Shown here one piece after another: positions 1 through 8,815 of a DNA stretch of 64,000 bases. Position 1 is the first letter of the stretch, and each line of letters opens with the position of its first letter. Made by a program: the position numbers and the translations under genes. The stretch spans positions 434,001 through 498,000 of the forward strand of contig NZ_MAMP01000024.1 of assembly GCF_001750285.1 (NCBI RefSeq), given 5' to 3'. Origin of the DNA: Domibacillus iocasae (GTDB lineage Bacteria; Bacillota; Bacilli; Bacillales; Domibacillaceae). Below the pieces are notes generated by a model. It did not search any database, had not been told where the DNA came from, and saw nothing but the letters and a program-made list of their open reading frames with translations.

Positions 1-252
1 CATTTTTGCTGCCGCAACCGCAAACTGAGTAAAACGGTCCATTTTGCGTGCTTCTTTCTTTTCTACAAATTGCTCCGGGTCAAAATCGCGAATTTCCGCT
101 GCTACTTTAGCCGGGTAATCATCCGGATTTAAACGCGTCATCGGCTTGATGCCGCTTTTCCCTGTTACGACGCTATTCCACGCTTCTTCTACTGTATTCC
201 CAACCGGCGAGACAAGCCCGAGTCCGGTAATAACTACTCTTCGTTTTTCCAC
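1..252 (-). CDS. fabF: Beta-ketoacyl-ACP synthase II, 5' part only (cut by window edge)
   Basis: The first 84 codons of the elongating condensing enzyme of type II fatty acid synthesis, which joins malonyl-ACP to a growing acyl-ACP in the cytoplasm. The translation begins [20 protein letters not shown], the classic KAS II N-terminus (read from a GTG codon), and runs off the left edge before the catalytic Cys-His-His region. GTG at 252 is chosen because GGTGGAG lies just upstream and no in-frame ATG precedes this motif. It follows fabH by 27 bases on the same strand, matching the fabHA-fabF pair of Bacillus, so both are probably cotranscribed from the FapR-type promoter upstream of fabH. Confidence 0.93.
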   Translation of the reverse strand, partial: MEKRRVVITGLGLVSPVGNTVEEAWNSVVTGKSGIKPMTRLNPDDYPAKVAAEIRDFDPEQFVEKKEARKMDRFTQFAVAAAKM

Positions 253-279
253 GTTCTCCACCTCTTTGTTAGTTTCCGT

Positions 280-1212
280 TTAGCGTCCCCACTTCATTGC
301 AATGGCACCCCATGTTAATCCGCCGCCAAAACCGACCATCACAATGACATCATCATCTTTTATGTTTCCTTTTTCAATTTCTTCGACCATTGTAATCGGA
401 ATCGACGCTGATGATGTGTTACCGAACCGATCAATCGTCACCGACATTTTTTCAAGAGGGAGGCCAAGACGCTCTCTTGCTGACTCCATAATGCGGATAT
501 TTGCCTGATGCGGCATTAAAAAGTCAACATCCTCTTTCGTCAATCCTGCTTTTTCAAGAACGCTGATTGAGGATTCTCCCATTTGGCGAACCGCAAATTT
601 AAAAACTTCACGGCCGTTCATTTTTACATATTTATCTGCATACAAATGTTTGACACCGCGTCCATCTGCACCGAGTTCAAACGATAAAATGCCTCGTCCG
701 TCAGATACCGGTCCGAGTATAGCTGCCCCCGCCCCGTCTCCGAAAAGGACAGCGGTATTCCGGTCCTCCCAATCAATGAGTGTGGACAACTTTTCTGCCC
801 CAATAACCAGTACGTGTTTATAAGCGCCTGTTTCTACAAATTGTTTTCCCGTAATGATCCCATACATAAACCCGGCACATGCCGCACTAATGTCCATTGC
901 AGCTGCATTTATTGCACCAATTTCATGCTGGATTTCACATGATACAGAAGGAAATTGGTGATCTGGCGTGACAGTTGCCGTTATAATTAAATCAATCTCT
1001 TCAGGTTTAATACCTGCATTTTTAATCGCTTTTTCCGCCGCCCTTACAGCCATGTGCACGGTTCCTATGCTGTCTTCAGCAATGCGTCGCTCTTTGATGC
1101 CTGTGCGGGTACGAATCCATTCGTCTGATGTATCCATCTTTTTTTCTAAATCAGCATTTGTGATAACTTGATCTGGCATATACCGTCCCATTCCCCATAT
1201 TCCAGCGTTCAA
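280..1212 (-). CDS. fabH: Beta-ketoacyl-ACP synthase III
   Basis: Starts fatty acid synthesis by condensing a short acyl-CoA (branched-chain primers in Bacillus) with malonyl-ACP. About 310 residues, normal for KAS III. The catalytic triad is visible: Cys112 in [12 protein letters not shown], His in MPHQANIR and Asn in [10 protein letters not shown]. The N-terminus [19 protein letters not shown] matches the family when read from TTG at 1212, which has AAGAAGG about nine bases upstream. The longer frame from 1236 adds a non-conserved, poorly served extension. It lies directly upstream of fabF and behind a promoter with an overlapping FapR-type palindrome, so malonyl-CoA-responsive control is expected. 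Confidence 0.95.
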   Translation of the reverse strand: MNAGIWGMGRYMPDQVITNADLEKKMDTSDEWIRTRTGIKERRIAEDSIGTVHMAVRAAEKAIKNAGIKPEEIDLIITATVTPDHQFPSVSCEIQHEIGAINAAAMDISAACAGFMYGIITGKQFVETGAYKHVLVIGAEKLSTLIDWEDRNTAVLFGDGAGAAILGPVSDGRGILSFELGADGRGVKHLYADKYVKMNGREVFKFAVRQMGESSISVLEKAGLTKEDVDFLMPHQANIRIMESARERLGLPLEKMSVTIDRFGNTSSASIPITMVEEIEKGNIKDDDVIVMVGFGGGLTWGAIAMKWGR

Positions 1213-1253
1213 AAAAACGCACCTTCTTTCGCACACTTTTGTAATATCAATTA

Positions 1254-1270
1254 TTATGACTTGGTACTAA
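1254..1270 (-). promoter_or_regulatory. FapR-type operator upstream of fabH
   Basis: On the minus strand the 17-mer TTAGTACCAAGTCATAA closely resembles the FapR box of Bacillus lipid genes (TTAGTACC followed by an imperfect mirror ending in TAA). It starts inside the -10 element of the fabH promoter, where bound repressor would block RNA polymerase and malonyl-CoA would release it. The assignment is by motif only. Confidence 0.72.
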
Positions 1271-1298
1271 TTTTACTGAAAAATTATCCAAAATGCAA
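1270..1298 (-). promoter_or_regulatory. Sigma-A promoter for fabH-fabF
   Basis: Minus-strand TTGCAT (1293-1298), a 17-base spacer and TAAAAT (1270-1275). The position, just upstream of fabH and overlapping the FapR-type box, supports it. Confidence 0.65.
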
Positions 1299-1307
1299 TG
1301 TTTAAAT

Positions 1308-1343
1308 AGGAAAAAGCGAATTCCACCAATTGGGAACCCGCTT
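1308..1343 (-). terminator. Rho-independent terminator after yjzD
   Basis: Minus-strand stem AAGCGGGTTCC / GGAATTCGCTT (11 pairs including two G-U) with an 8-base loop, followed by a T-rich tract. It follows the yjzD stop codon and insulates the fabH promoter. Confidence 0.65.
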
Positions 1344-1348
1344 TCATT

Positions 1349-1531
1349 TTAATGCTTTTCAATCGGATCATTCGGGATTAACGCAGTTAATATGAACAAC
1401 AAAATCGTTGCAGCAATTGAAATCAAAACGCCTGTTTCAGCGTGAAATGCCGCTCCGTTCATTGAAGACACAACGTATACAACCATTTCAGACAAAATAA
1501 GTGTCCAGACAAACGTCATAAGATATTGCAC
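1349..1531 (-). CDS. yjzD: YjzD-like DUF2929 small membrane protein
   Basis: A 60-residue protein with two predicted membrane segments (about residues 3-22 and 34-53) and the sequence VVSSMNG between them, as in the DUF2929 family exemplified by B. subtilis YjzD. Function is unknown. The start is GTG at 1531, six bases after AAAGGAGGG; the longer open frame upstream has no ribosome site and reads through the region containing the comZ promoter. It sits between comZ (divergent) and fabH, the same neighbourhood as in B. subtilis (comZ-yjzB-fabHA region). Confidence 0.75.
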   Translation of the reverse strand: MQYLMTFVWTLILSEMVVYVVSSMNGAAFHAETGVLISIAATILLFILTALIPNDPIEKH

Positions 1532-1620
1532 AAGGAACCCTCCTTTAGTCGTTTTTATGTACTCTGACCATAATATTAGCATATTATCAACGCACCGGCA
1601 TAAAAAAGTTTTGCTTTTTC

Positions 1621-1648
1621 TTGACGATTTTTGCTGATACATTAAAAT
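1621..1648 (+). promoter_or_regulatory. Promoter for comZ
   Basis: TTGACG (1621-1626), a 16-base spacer and TAAAAT (1643-1648), about 42 bases before the comZ start. Confidence 0.55.
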
Positions 1649-1689
1649 AGAGATAAAAATCAGCTGCAACTGAAAAGGAGATTTTTATA

Positions 1690-1872
1690 ATGGAAAAAAA
1701 TATGGAGTTTATGCAAATTGCGATGAAATATTTGCCGGAAGCGCAAGAAAAAATGAAAGAAGCCGGTATTGAGTTCTCACCGGCAATGGCGGAACCTTTT
1801 TTCGGCTTGTTTATGAACGTCATGCAAGAGGCGTACGATCTTGGCAAAAAAGAAGCTTTATTGGACGAATAA
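1690..1872 (+). CDS. comZ: ComZ, comG operon repressor
   Basis: A 60-residue protein, MEKNMEFMQIAMKYLPEAQE onward, with the EFxQIAMKYLPEA core and the C-terminal FxxVMxEAYxLGKKEA helix of ComZ. In B. subtilis ComZ lowers transcription of the comG DNA-uptake pseudopilus operon. The start ATG has AAAAGGAG upstream with normal spacing. It is a single-gene unit with its own promoter and a terminator shared with clpB. Together with comK further along, it shows that this strain carries the competence regulatory circuit, though this window does not show whether DNA uptake works. Confidence 0.88.
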   Translation: MEKNMEFMQIAMKYLPEAQEKMKEAGIEFSPAMAEPFFGLFMNVMQEAYDLGKKEALLDE

Positions 1873-1873
1873 G

Positions 1874-1912
1874 AAAAAAAGGCGCTCCCTTTGAAGGATG
1901 CGCCATTTTTTA
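1874..1912. terminator. Bidirectional terminator between comZ and clpB
   Basis: Hairpin with GGCGC/GCGCC stem (1881-1904) flanked by A7 on the left and T-rich sequence on the right, so it can serve both convergent genes. Confidence 0.6.
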
Positions 1913-1934
1913 TGTCCGTTTAGCGGATTTATGT

Positions 1935-4532
1935 TCATTCACTCGAGACTTTCTTCACAACTAACTCCTCATTTTTCACATCGATCACTGCTTCCGATCC
2001 AGGTAAAATATCGCCGGCGATAATCGCACGGGCAGCCTGCGTTTCAATTTGCCGCTGAATAAACCGTTTAAGCGGCCGGGCGCCAAAGACCGGATCGTAC
2101 CCTTCTTCCGCAATTTTTTCCTTTGCCGCACCGGTCACATGAAGGGTTACGCCACGGTCAAGCAGACGATGTGCCAGTCCTTCTAATACTTTTCCCGCAA
2201 TCCCTTTTAAATTTTCACGTGTCAGCGGCTTAAAGAGGACAATGTCATCGACACGGTTTAAAAATTCCGGACGGAAATGACCTCGAAGCTGTGCCATTAC
2301 GTTATTTTTTGCATCTTCTGGAATTTCTCCTTCTCCCCCCGCTTCCAGCAAGTAAGAAGATCCGATGTTAGACGTCATAATGACTACCGTGTTTTTGCAG
2401 TCGATCATCCGTCCTTGTGAATCGGTAATGCGGCCGTCATCCAGCATTTGAAGCAAAATATTAAATACATCAGGATGGGCTTTTTCCACTTCATCAAGTA
2501 GCACGACCGAATATGGACGACGCCGGATCGCTTCTGTCAGCTGGCCGCCTTCTTCGTATCCTACATATCCTGGAGGCGCGCCGACAAGGCGTGAAACTGA
2601 ATGCTTTTCCATGTATTCTGACATATCAAGGCGGATCATTTGCTCTTCGCTGTCAAACAGCACGTCAGCGAGCGTTTTCGCAAGCTCCGTTTTTCCAACC
2701 CCGGTCGGACCAAGGAACAAGAACGAGCCAATTGGCCGGTTTGGATCTTTAATGCCAGCACGCGCGCGAAGGACCGCATCACTGACGAGGGACACCGCTT
2801 CATCTTGGCCAATCACCCGCTCATGAAGAATTTCTTCTAGCCGGAGCAGTTTTTCGCGCTCTCCTTCCACAAGCTTGGTCACTGGAATACCGGTCCAGCG
2901 GGCGACAATGGAAGCAATTTCTTCTTCCGTCACTTCTTCGCGAAGCAAACGGTCGTCTCTATCAGCAGAAGCCGCTGTCTCAAGCTCTGAAAGCTCTTTT
3001 TCAACCGCTGGAATTTGCCCGTGGCGCAGTTCAGCCGCCCGGTTTAAATCGTAGCGGCTTTCCGCGTCTTCCAGCTCGCGGCGCAGACGGTCCAGCTCTT
3101 CCCTCTTGTCTTTCACCTTCATAATAGCGTCTTTTTCACTCATCCACTGCGCTTTCATTGCATCAGCCTGCTCTTTTAAATCCGCCAGCTCTTTTTGAAT
3201 TTGTTCAAGACGCGCCGCACTTTCACGGTCTTTTTCTTTCCGTAGGGCTGCTTCTTCAATTTCCAGCTGCATGACCCGGCGCATCACTGCATCCAGTTCC
3301 GACGGCATTGAGTCAATTTCTGTCCGGATCATGGCACAGGCTTCGTCGACAAGATCAATCGCTTTATCCGGCAAAAACCGGTCCGTAATGTACCGGTTGG
3401 AAAGGGTCGCAGCCGCCACCAGGGCCCGGTCATGAATGTTCACGCCGTGATGAATTTCAAATCTTTCTTTTAATCCACGCAAAATCGAAATCGCATCTTC
3501 AATTGTTGGTTCTGATACGAGCACCGGCTGAAAACGGCGTTCTAAAGCTGGGTCTTTTTCAATGTACTGGCGGTGTTCATCAAGCGTTGTGGCCCCGATA
3601 CAGTGCAGTTCGCCCCGCGCAAGCATCGGCTTCAGCATATTGCCGGCGTCCATCGACCCTTCTGTTTTGCCGGCACCGACAATCGTGTGAATTTCATCGA
3701 TAAACAATAAGATGCGTCCGTCACTTTTTTTCACTTCGTTTAAGACCGCTTTAAGCCGTTCTTCAAACTCGCCGCGGAATTTCGCGCCGGCGATGAGCGA
3801 GCTCATATCAAGCGAAAAAATCGTTTTATCTTTTAACCCGTCCGGTACGTCTTTACGGACAATCCGCCAGGCCAGCCCTTCAACAATCGCTGTTTTTCCT
3901 GTGCCCGGCTCACCGATCAGCACCGGGTTATTTTTTGTTTTTCGTGACAAAATACGAATAACATGACGAATTTCATCATCACGTCCAATCACTGGATCAA
4001 TTTTGCCCGCCCGTACTTCTTCTACTAAATCACGTCCGTATTTCGCCAGCGCTTCATATCCCGATTCCGGATTTTGTGTTGTCACTTTTTCATTCCCCCT
4101 TATGTCTTGAATCGCAGTCAAAATTGCTTTTTCTGTCACATTTTCTTTTTTCATCAATTCGGTTATTTTTGTACCCGCAGAAAAGATAGAAGCGGCCATA
4201 TGCTCAACAGATAAAAAGGCGTCTTTCCACTCCTTCTGCACGTCCGCCGCTTTTTGAAACCATGTGTTTAACCCCCCCGACAAATAAGCGCCGTATTGGG
4301 CATTGCCGGACACAGCCGGCTTAGATTGAATTTCCTGCTGTGCGAACTTGAGCAATACGGCTTTTGAAAGTCCCCCTCGTTCAAAAATACGGCCAAACAG
4401 TCCATCTTCTTTTGAAACAAGCGATGTCATCATGTGTACGGTATCCACATCCGAATGGTTTCGTTCTACCGCACTTTGCTGGGCGGCTGCAAGTGCTTCC
4501 TGCATCGTATACGTCATTTTTTCCATATTCAT
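1935..4532 (-). CDS. clpB: ATP-dependent disaggregase ClpB
   Basis: An 865-residue Hsp100 chaperone that resolubilises aggregated proteins together with DnaK. Order: Clp N-domain with two repeats (about 1-150), AAA1 with Walker A GEPGTGKT and Walker [10 protein letters not shown], a long coiled-coil M domain rich in K/E/L (about 410-530), AAA2 with GPTGVGKT and [11 protein letters not shown], then the D2 small domain ending [11 protein letters not shown]. The M domain separates it from ClpC and ClpA. ATG at 4532 is chosen because AAGGAGG lies eight bases upstream; the TTG two codons earlier is too close. B. subtilis 168 lacks clpB, though many other Bacillaceae have it. A CtsR-type site overlaps the ribosome site. 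Confidence 0.96.
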   Translation of the reverse strand: MNMEKMTYTMQEALAAAQQSAVERNHSDVDTVHMMTSLVSKEDGLFGRIFERGGLSKAVLLKFAQQEIQSKPAVSGNAQYGAYLSGGLNTWFQKAADVQKEWKDAFLSVEHMAASIFSAGTKITELMKKENVTEKAILTAIQDIRGNEKVTTQNPESGYEALAKYGRDLVEEVRAGKIDPVIGRDDEIRHVIRILSRKTKNNPVLIGEPGTGKTAIVEGLAWRIVRKDVPDGLKDKTIFSLDMSSLIAGAKFRGEFEERLKAVLNEVKKSDGRILLFIDEIHTIVGAGKTEGSMDAGNMLKPMLARGELHCIGATTLDEHRQYIEKDPALERRFQPVLVSEPTIEDAISILRGLKERFEIHHGVNIHDRALVAAATLSNRYITDRFLPDKAIDLVDEACAMIRTEIDSMPSELDAVMRRVMQLEIEEAALRKEKDRESAARLEQIQKELADLKEQADAMKAQWMSEKDAIMKVKDKREELDRLRRELEDAESRYDLNRAAELRHGQIPAVEKELSELETAASADRDDRLLREEVTEEEIASIVARWTGIPVTKLVEGEREKLLRLEEILHERVIGQDEAVSLVSDAVLRARAGIKDPNRPIGSFLFLGPTGVGKTELAKTLADVLFDSEEQMIRLDMSEYMEKHSVSRLVGAPPGYVGYEEGGQLTEAIRRRPYSVVLLDEVEKAHPDVFNILLQMLDDGRITDSQGRMIDCKNTVVIMTSNIGSSYLLEAGGEGEIPEDAKNNVMAQLRGHFRPEFLNRVDDIVLFKPLTRENLKGIAGKVLEGLAHRLLDRGVTLHVTGAAKEKIAEEGYDPVFGARPLKRFIQRQIETQAARAIIAGDILPGSEAVIDVKNEELVVKKVSSE

Positions 4533-4545
4533 TGACAAGAACCTC

Positions 4546-4562
4546 CTTGACCTTTTTTGACC
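4546..4562 (-). promoter_or_regulatory. CtsR operator of clpB
   Basis: Minus-strand GGTCAAAAAAGGTCAAG is a direct heptad repeat (GGTCAAA-3-GGTCAAG) matching the CtsR heat-shock repressor box (A/GGTCAAA-NAN-A/GGTCAAA). Its downstream heptad runs into the AAGGAGG ribosome site, so the repressor would sit on the transcribed leader just after the -10. Confidence 0.85.
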
Positions 4563-4571
4563 TTTTGTTTC

Positions 4572-4600
4572 ATTTTAAAAGATTCCTTTTTTTTACGCAA
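4572..4600 (-). promoter_or_regulatory. Sigma-A promoter for clpB
   Basis: Minus-strand TTGCGT (4595-4600), 17-base spacer, TAAAAT (4572-4577), immediately upstream of the CtsR box. Confidence 0.65.
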
Positions 4601-4668
4601 AGGAAACGGCGTGAAAAATTCTTTTTAACTTGGTAAACTAGCAGAAGCATGAAAAATGGAGGATGAGA

Positions 4669-5484
4669 ATGGAAGACTTTTTTTTATGGCTGAAATATTT
4701 ATTTTTAGGTTTGTTTCAAGGCTTAACCGAGCCAATTCCGGTTTCTTCGAGCGGCCACCTGCAGCTTGCCCAGTATTTTTTCGGCATGGAAATTGAAGGG
4801 CTGACATTTGAACTGCTCGTCAATACGGCCTCGCTTTTTGCCGTGCTGATCGTTTACCGCAAGGACATTATGCGGCTCATATCAAACGGATTACACTATG
4901 TAAAGCACCGTAATCCTGCTGACCGTTCGGAGTTTATGTTTATCGTCTATATCATTATTGCGACGATTCCGGCCGGTGTCATTGGCCTTTTGTTTAACGA
5001 CTATATTTCCGAAAAATTATCCAGTGTTAAAACCGTAGCAATAACGCTTATTATTACCGGAATTGCCCTTTTTTTAATCCGGAATTTGTGCGGGCGCAAA
5101 AATGATGGCGACATGAAACTGCGTGACGCAGTCATTATCGGTCTTGCTCAGGCTGTTGCGCTTATTCCTGGCATCAGCAGGTCTGGCGCAACCATCGTGG
5201 CAGCGATGGGACTTGGAATGAAGCAGGAAACTGCACTGCGTTTTTCGTTTTTGCTCTTTATTCCAATCAGCTTTGGAGGCATGATTTTAAGCATCAGTGA
5301 CTTGTTGAATGATCCGATGCTCAGTGAGCTCGCAGTTCCATATTTGCTCGCATTTATCGGATCATTCGTCATGTCCTACTTTTCATTAAAATGGTTTATG
5401 CATATTATGGCAAAAGGAAACTTAATTTATTTCGCCTTGTATTGCTTTATTGTCGGCCCTGTTGTTTTGTTCCTGACGTGGTAA
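4669..5484 (+). CDS. uppP: Undecaprenyl-diphosphate phosphatase (BacA/UppP family)
   Basis: Integral membrane enzyme that dephosphorylates undecaprenyl pyrophosphate so the lipid carrier can be reused for cell wall synthesis. 271 residues with about eight hydrophobic helices. Both signature regions are present: the first, [18 protein letters not shown], with Glu and the Ser-rich loop, and the second, [10 protein letters not shown]. The first motif reads TEPIPVSS where most homologues have TEFLPVSS, a mild divergence. ATG at 4669 is six bases after GGAGG; the ATG at 4663 abuts the ribosome site. Transcribed alone, divergently from clpB. Loss of such genes alters bacitracin sensitivity in related bacteria. 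Confidence 0.9.
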   Translation: MEDFFLWLKYLFLGLFQGLTEPIPVSSSGHLQLAQYFFGMEIEGLTFELLVNTASLFAVLIVYRKDIMRLISNGLHYVKHRNPADRSEFMFIVYIIIATIPAGVIGLLFNDYISEKLSSVKTVAITLIITGIALFLIRNLCGRKNDGDMKLRDAVIIGLAQAVALIPGISRSGATIVAAMGLGMKQETALRFSFLLFIPISFGGMILSISDLLNDPMLSELAVPYLLAFIGSFVMSYFSLKWFMHIMAKGNLIYFALYCFIVGPVVLFLTW

Positions 5485-5585
5485 AAGGTGAAGGAAGCGG
5501 AGCTAGATTATCCTTTGCGATATTGACTATTTAAAAAGAGAAATTAATTGTGAAAACTGCCCCATTGATATTTGTCAAATAGATT

Positions 5586-5622
5586 AAAAAAAGAAGGTTC
5601 CGCCGGGGAACCTTCTTTTTTT
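5586..5622 (+). terminator. Terminator after uppP
   Basis: Stem AAGAAGGTTCC / GGGAACCTTCTT with a GCCG loop and a T8 tract; A-rich on the left side, so it may also act in reverse. Confidence 0.75.
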
Positions 5623-5754
5623 ATCCATGTCCAGCTCCAGGCGGCCACCCACTCGGTCATAAGCCGTCACAGCTGATGACAATGAGCGCTACCCTGCTGG
5701 TCCGTCTTACGCCTGCCGGTCCTGAACGGCCGCCGCGCTCTTAGCCCTTGACCC
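5623..5754. repeat. GC-rich interspersed palindromic repeat (degenerate copy)
   Basis: A 130-base noncoding block, much more GC-rich than its flanks, beginning GTCCAGCTCCAGGCGG and containing CATAAGCC and CTTACGCC as near-mirror parts. I recognise the layout (CCAGCTCCAG, CATAAGCC, mirror, GGCGC) from short interspersed palindromes common between genes in Bacillaceae genomes. It sits between convergent uppP and yitW. No open frame. Confidence 0.5.
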
Positions 5755-6063
5755 TTATTGAATACCGAGGGCGATTTTTGCATAGCGTGACATCATATCA
5801 CGTGACCAAACCGGTGTCCAGACGATATTTGTTTCCACTTCTGTTACTTCCGGGATGCCGGATAATGCTGCTTTTACCTGGTCGACAATAACGCCTGCAA
5901 GCGGGCAGCCCATTGATGTTAATGTCATGGTTATTGTCGTTTTACCGGCTTCATCCATATCTACGTCATACACGAGCCCAAGATTGACGATGTCGATGCC
6001 AAGTTCGGGATCGACGACCTGTTCAAGCGCGCCCATGATATTTTCTTTTAAATCCTGATCCAT
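5755..6063 (-). CDS. yitW: YitW-like iron-sulfur assembly factor (DUF59/MIP18 family)
   Basis: A 102-residue cytoplasmic protein of the DUF59/PaaD/SufT family, thought to help insert Fe-S clusters into target proteins. The family pattern is clear: VVDPELGIDIVNLGLVYDV near the N-terminus and MTLTSMGCPLAG, with the single conserved Cys, in the middle. ATG at 6063 follows AAGGAAGGAG by a normal distance; the longer frame to 6153 would overlap the divergent promoter region. It is divergent from the HAD phosphatase YitU; yitU and yitW are also neighbours in B. subtilis, which supports both names. Confidence 0.85.
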   Translation of the reverse strand: MDQDLKENIMGALEQVVDPELGIDIVNLGLVYDVDMDEAGKTTITMTLTSMGCPLAGVIVDQVKAALSGIPEVTEVETNIVWTPVWSRDMMSRYAKIALGIQ

Positions 6064-6206
6064 TTCAAACACTCCTTCCTTGAATGCGTATAACCCTATC
6101 ATAACAGACATCGATTGAAATGATGAGTGAAAAGCCTGCTCCTTTACAAACAATGTCCATCCCCTCTACACTAAAAGAAGAACTGGCAAAGGAGTGATTG
6201 GGCCGT

Positions 6207-7025
6207 ATGGAAAAACATTTAATTGTGTTAGACCTCGATGGTACGTTATTAACCGACGAAAAAACCATTTCTCCCCGTACAAAAAATACAATTCAAAAAG
6301 CGATGGAACATGGGCATGAGGTGATGATTGCAACAGGCCGCCCGTTTCGATCAAGCTCCTTTTATTATGCTGAGCTTGGCTTAAAAACACCCATCGTTAA
6401 TTTTAACGGTGCTTTTGTTCATCACCCCGGCAATCAAAAATGGGGATTGTTTCACGAACCGATGGAATTGAAAACAGCAGTTGATATTGTGGAAGCATGC
6501 CATGATTTTGATTTCCACAATATTATTGCCGAAGTGCTTGATAGTGTTTATTTTCACTATCACGATGAAAAGCTGATTGATGTGTTTAACATGGGCAGTC
6601 CGCTCGTCACAACCGGCGATTTGCGTAAAAAACTCACCGACCATCCAACGAGTATGCTTATTCACGCAACAGAGGAGCAAGTGCCGGATATTCGGCGGCA
6701 TTTAAGCGATGTGCACGCGGAAGTCATTGACCACCGGCGCTGGGCCGCTCCTTGGCATGTGATCGAAATTGTCAAAAGCGGCTTGAGCAAAGCCGTTGGA
6801 TTAAAACGAGTGTCTGACTGGATCGGTATTCCGCCTGAACGGATCATTGCGTTTGGTGATGAGGACAATGATCTTGAAATGATTGAGTATGCCGGTACCG
6901 GCGTCGCTATGGGCAACGGTATCGAAGCATTAAAGTCGATCGCCAACGAAACAACGCTGTCGAACGAAGAAGACGGCATTGCTCTTTTTTTAGAAGAGCG
7001 CCTGTCGCTTAAAACTTTTGTTTAA
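6207..7025 (+). CDS. yitU: Cof-type HAD-IIB sugar-phosphate phosphatase (YitU-like)
   Basis: A 272-residue cytoplasmic haloacid-dehalogenase hydrolase. Motif I is LDLDGTLL with both catalytic Asp, motif II MIATGRPF, motif III a Lys in VKSGLSKAVGLK, and motif IV AFGDEDNDLEMI. The large cap after motif II makes it class IIB (Cof type), which usually acts on sugar or cofactor phosphates; the substrate is unknown here. ATG at 6207 gives the usual short N-terminus before motif I; TTG at 6198 is closer to the AAAGGAG site, so the start is uncertain by three codons. Adjacent to yitW as in B. subtilis. Confidence 0.85.
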   Translation: MEKHLIVLDLDGTLLTDEKTISPRTKNTIQKAMEHGHEVMIATGRPFRSSSFYYAELGLKTPIVNFNGAFVHHPGNQKWGLFHEPMELKTAVDIVEACHDFDFHNIIAEVLDSVYFHYHDEKLIDVFNMGSPLVTTGDLRKKLTDHPTSMLIHATEEQVPDIRRHLSDVHAEVIDHRRWAAPWHVIEIVKSGLSKAVGLKRVSDWIGIPPERIIAFGDEDNDLEMIEYAGTGVAMGNGIEALKSIANETTLSNEEDGIALFLEERLSLKTFV

Positions 7026-7031
7026 AAGAAC

Positions 7032-7066
7032 AGCCTCACCGCTTTGTATGCGGTGAGGCTTGTTTT
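7032..7066. terminator. Bidirectional terminator between yitU and the amylase-like gene
   Basis: Stem AGCCTCACCGC / GCGGTGAGGCT with a 7-base loop, followed by TTGTTTT on the plus strand; convergent genes flank it. Confidence 0.7.
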
Positions 7067-8567
7067 ATGATGATTTTGCCGCTTTTTTGCCGCGTTTCCA
7101 AACAAGATAAAGAAATATCACAAAAACAATCCACACAGCCAACATTGCTGCGATAAACGCGTAATTTACGCCTGTTTTCTCGGCCAATGCGTAAATTTCG
7201 GCTTCTTCCCGGTCTAAAATGATTGTAAAGCTGCCATCCGCCGCTCTAGACATATCTCCGTTCAATAGTCCCCGCAATTCTTTTTCTTCATCCAGCTCAG
7301 CTGCCGAAATCGTAATGTTCTGTGTTTCTCCTGTGTTATTGATGGCTACTACAATCGTTTCATCTTCATATTGCCGTTTAAAAACCGACATGCCGTCCTC
7401 TTCGTAAAGCGGCTCATATGAACCGCGCCGCAGCGCCGGAAGGTCCTGCCGAAGCACGGCAATTTGCTTAATATAATCGACAAGCTCCTGGTCAGTCCGG
7501 AAATTCATCAGTCCGTGTGAATCAGGACCAGATTCTCCATTTTGCGCAATTTCTGATCCATACAAAATGGCTGGCGTTCCCGGAGCTGTATACATATATG
7601 TCAGCGCCATTCTCCAGCGCGCTCCCGGAAACATATTTTCACTTGCCATATCAAGCGTAAATCGGTCTGCTAAAGCAGAGTCGGCTTTATGAACAGCAGC
7701 AAGCGGATCGCTTAATACATTCTGTTCTTCTAAAAGAAGCTCTTTTACTTCCTCAGACGAGCGGTCTACTGTTGCAAATTGCTCACGAATCGGCTCCTGC
7801 AGCCATGAAGAGGTGACAGCATCCAGCCCGGCTTCTTCATAAGCGGCCGCTTCCTGCATAGAGGCTCCTGACATTTCCCCGATCAAATGCAGCTCTGGAA
7901 GTGATTCGTTGAATTTCGTCCAAAATCTCGGTTCAGCCGCTGAGGCGCCGCTGAAAAAATAGCCGTCGATACCTGTTTCATCCGCCAGCTTTACCGCAGC
8001 TTCGACAAGTGCCGACTGGACATCCGGATTGGCGGTATTTAAAAGAGCCATTTCTCCAAGCCAAGCCGGCTCCTGAGCAATCGACGCTTCCGTAAACCAA
8101 TCCACTTTTTGGGCATCATCGAGCCACACATGCTCCGTGCTTACACGCGTTGCCGGAAACTCAACAATGACGCGAATGTTTTTCTCATGCGCACTGGCCA
8201 CAAGCGCCGCCAGCTCCTGCCCGCTGCCAAATTGTGAATTCATTTTGCTGTAGTTCGTTATACTATAGCCGTGATACGCGCCTGCTTCATTTTCAAAAAC
8301 AGGCGAGATGACGATTGACGTCATACCAAGCTCCTGTAAATACTCAAGCTCGTCTTGAATACCTTTAAAATCGCCGCCTTGGTAGGCAGACGGGTCGTTA
8401 TTGTCTGTCTGTTCATCATTCGAGCGATCGCCGTTCATAAACCGGTCGGTCATTAAAAAATACATCGTTTCATCATGCCAGTCTTCCTCTTTTTCCTCTG
8501 CGGCTGCCGCATTTGCAGAAAAAAGAAGAAGCGGGACCATGACGAGCGAAAATAGTCGTCTTTTCAC
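7065..8567 (-). CDS. Membrane-anchored GH13 alpha-amylase homologue, probable pseudoenzyme
   Basis: 500 residues: signal peptide (about 1-23), a GH13-like TIM barrel starting DETMYFLMTDRFMNGD (about 33-390), a C-terminal beta domain (about 400-460) and a final membrane helix (about 468-491) followed by KRGKK, so the enzyme body faces outside. The fold is convincing (YQGGDFKGI, LGMTSIVISPVFEN, YHGYSITNY, APGTPAILYGSEI). The conserved active-site regions are not intact: region II GFRLD is GYFFS (nucleophile Asp to Ser206, Arg lost), region IV NHD appears as MAS near 307-309, and region I DxVxNH is EFPATR. Only the acid/base Glu231 in LIGEM survives. Probably binds rather than cuts glucans. GTG start with GGGGG upstream. 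Confidence 0.8.
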   Translation of the reverse strand: MKRRLFSLVMVPLLLFSANAAAAEEKEEDWHDETMYFLMTDRFMNGDRSNDEQTDNNDPSAYQGGDFKGIQDELEYLQELGMTSIVISPVFENEAGAYHGYSITNYSKMNSQFGSGQELAALVASAHEKNIRVIVEFPATRVSTEHVWLDDAQKVDWFTEASIAQEPAWLGEMALLNTANPDVQSALVEAAVKLADETGIDGYFFSGASAAEPRFWTKFNESLPELHLIGEMSGASMQEAAAYEEAGLDAVTSSWLQEPIREQFATVDRSSEEVKELLLEEQNVLSDPLAAVHKADSALADRFTLDMASENMFPGARWRMALTYMYTAPGTPAILYGSEIAQNGESGPDSHGLMNFRTDQELVDYIKQIAVLRQDLPALRRGSYEPLYEEDGMSVFKRQYEDETIVVAINNTGETQNITISAAELDEEKELRGLLNGDMSRAADGSFTIILDREEAEIYALAEKTGVNYAFIAAMLAVWIVFVIFLYLVWKRGKKAAKSS

Positions 8568-8607
8568 TGCCTGTTTCCCCCTGCGCTAAAGTGTTCAACC
8601 TCCATTT

Positions 8608-8636
8608 AGAGTACGCTTTTTCCTACATGGCGTCAA
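8608..8636 (-). promoter_or_regulatory. Promoter for the amylase-like gene
   Basis: Minus-strand TTGACG (8631-8636), 17-base spacer, TACTCT (8608-8613). The -10 is weak. The rest of 8568-8773 shows no gene I can support. Confidence 0.45.
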
Positions 8637-8773
8637 TTGCAGCAGGTATTGTTCAAGAAACCGACACGGTTTAACCACTGCGCATTACAAAATAAATGCT
8701 TTTTTACAAGAACAATCATGATACAAAAAATAGAAACGCGGTCAGATTAAACGCACTATTCAGTATGTATATA

Positions 8774-8815
8774 AAACTAACCGCCTCTCCTTTTTCAGGA
8801 AATGGCGGTTAGTTT
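8774..8815 (-). terminator. Terminator overlapping the stop of the 48-aa gene
   Basis: A 12-bp perfect stem, AAACTAACCGCC / GGCGGTTAGTTT, with an 18-base loop. The stop codon of the small gene lies in the stem. No long T tract follows, so termination strength is uncertain. Confidence 0.5.
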
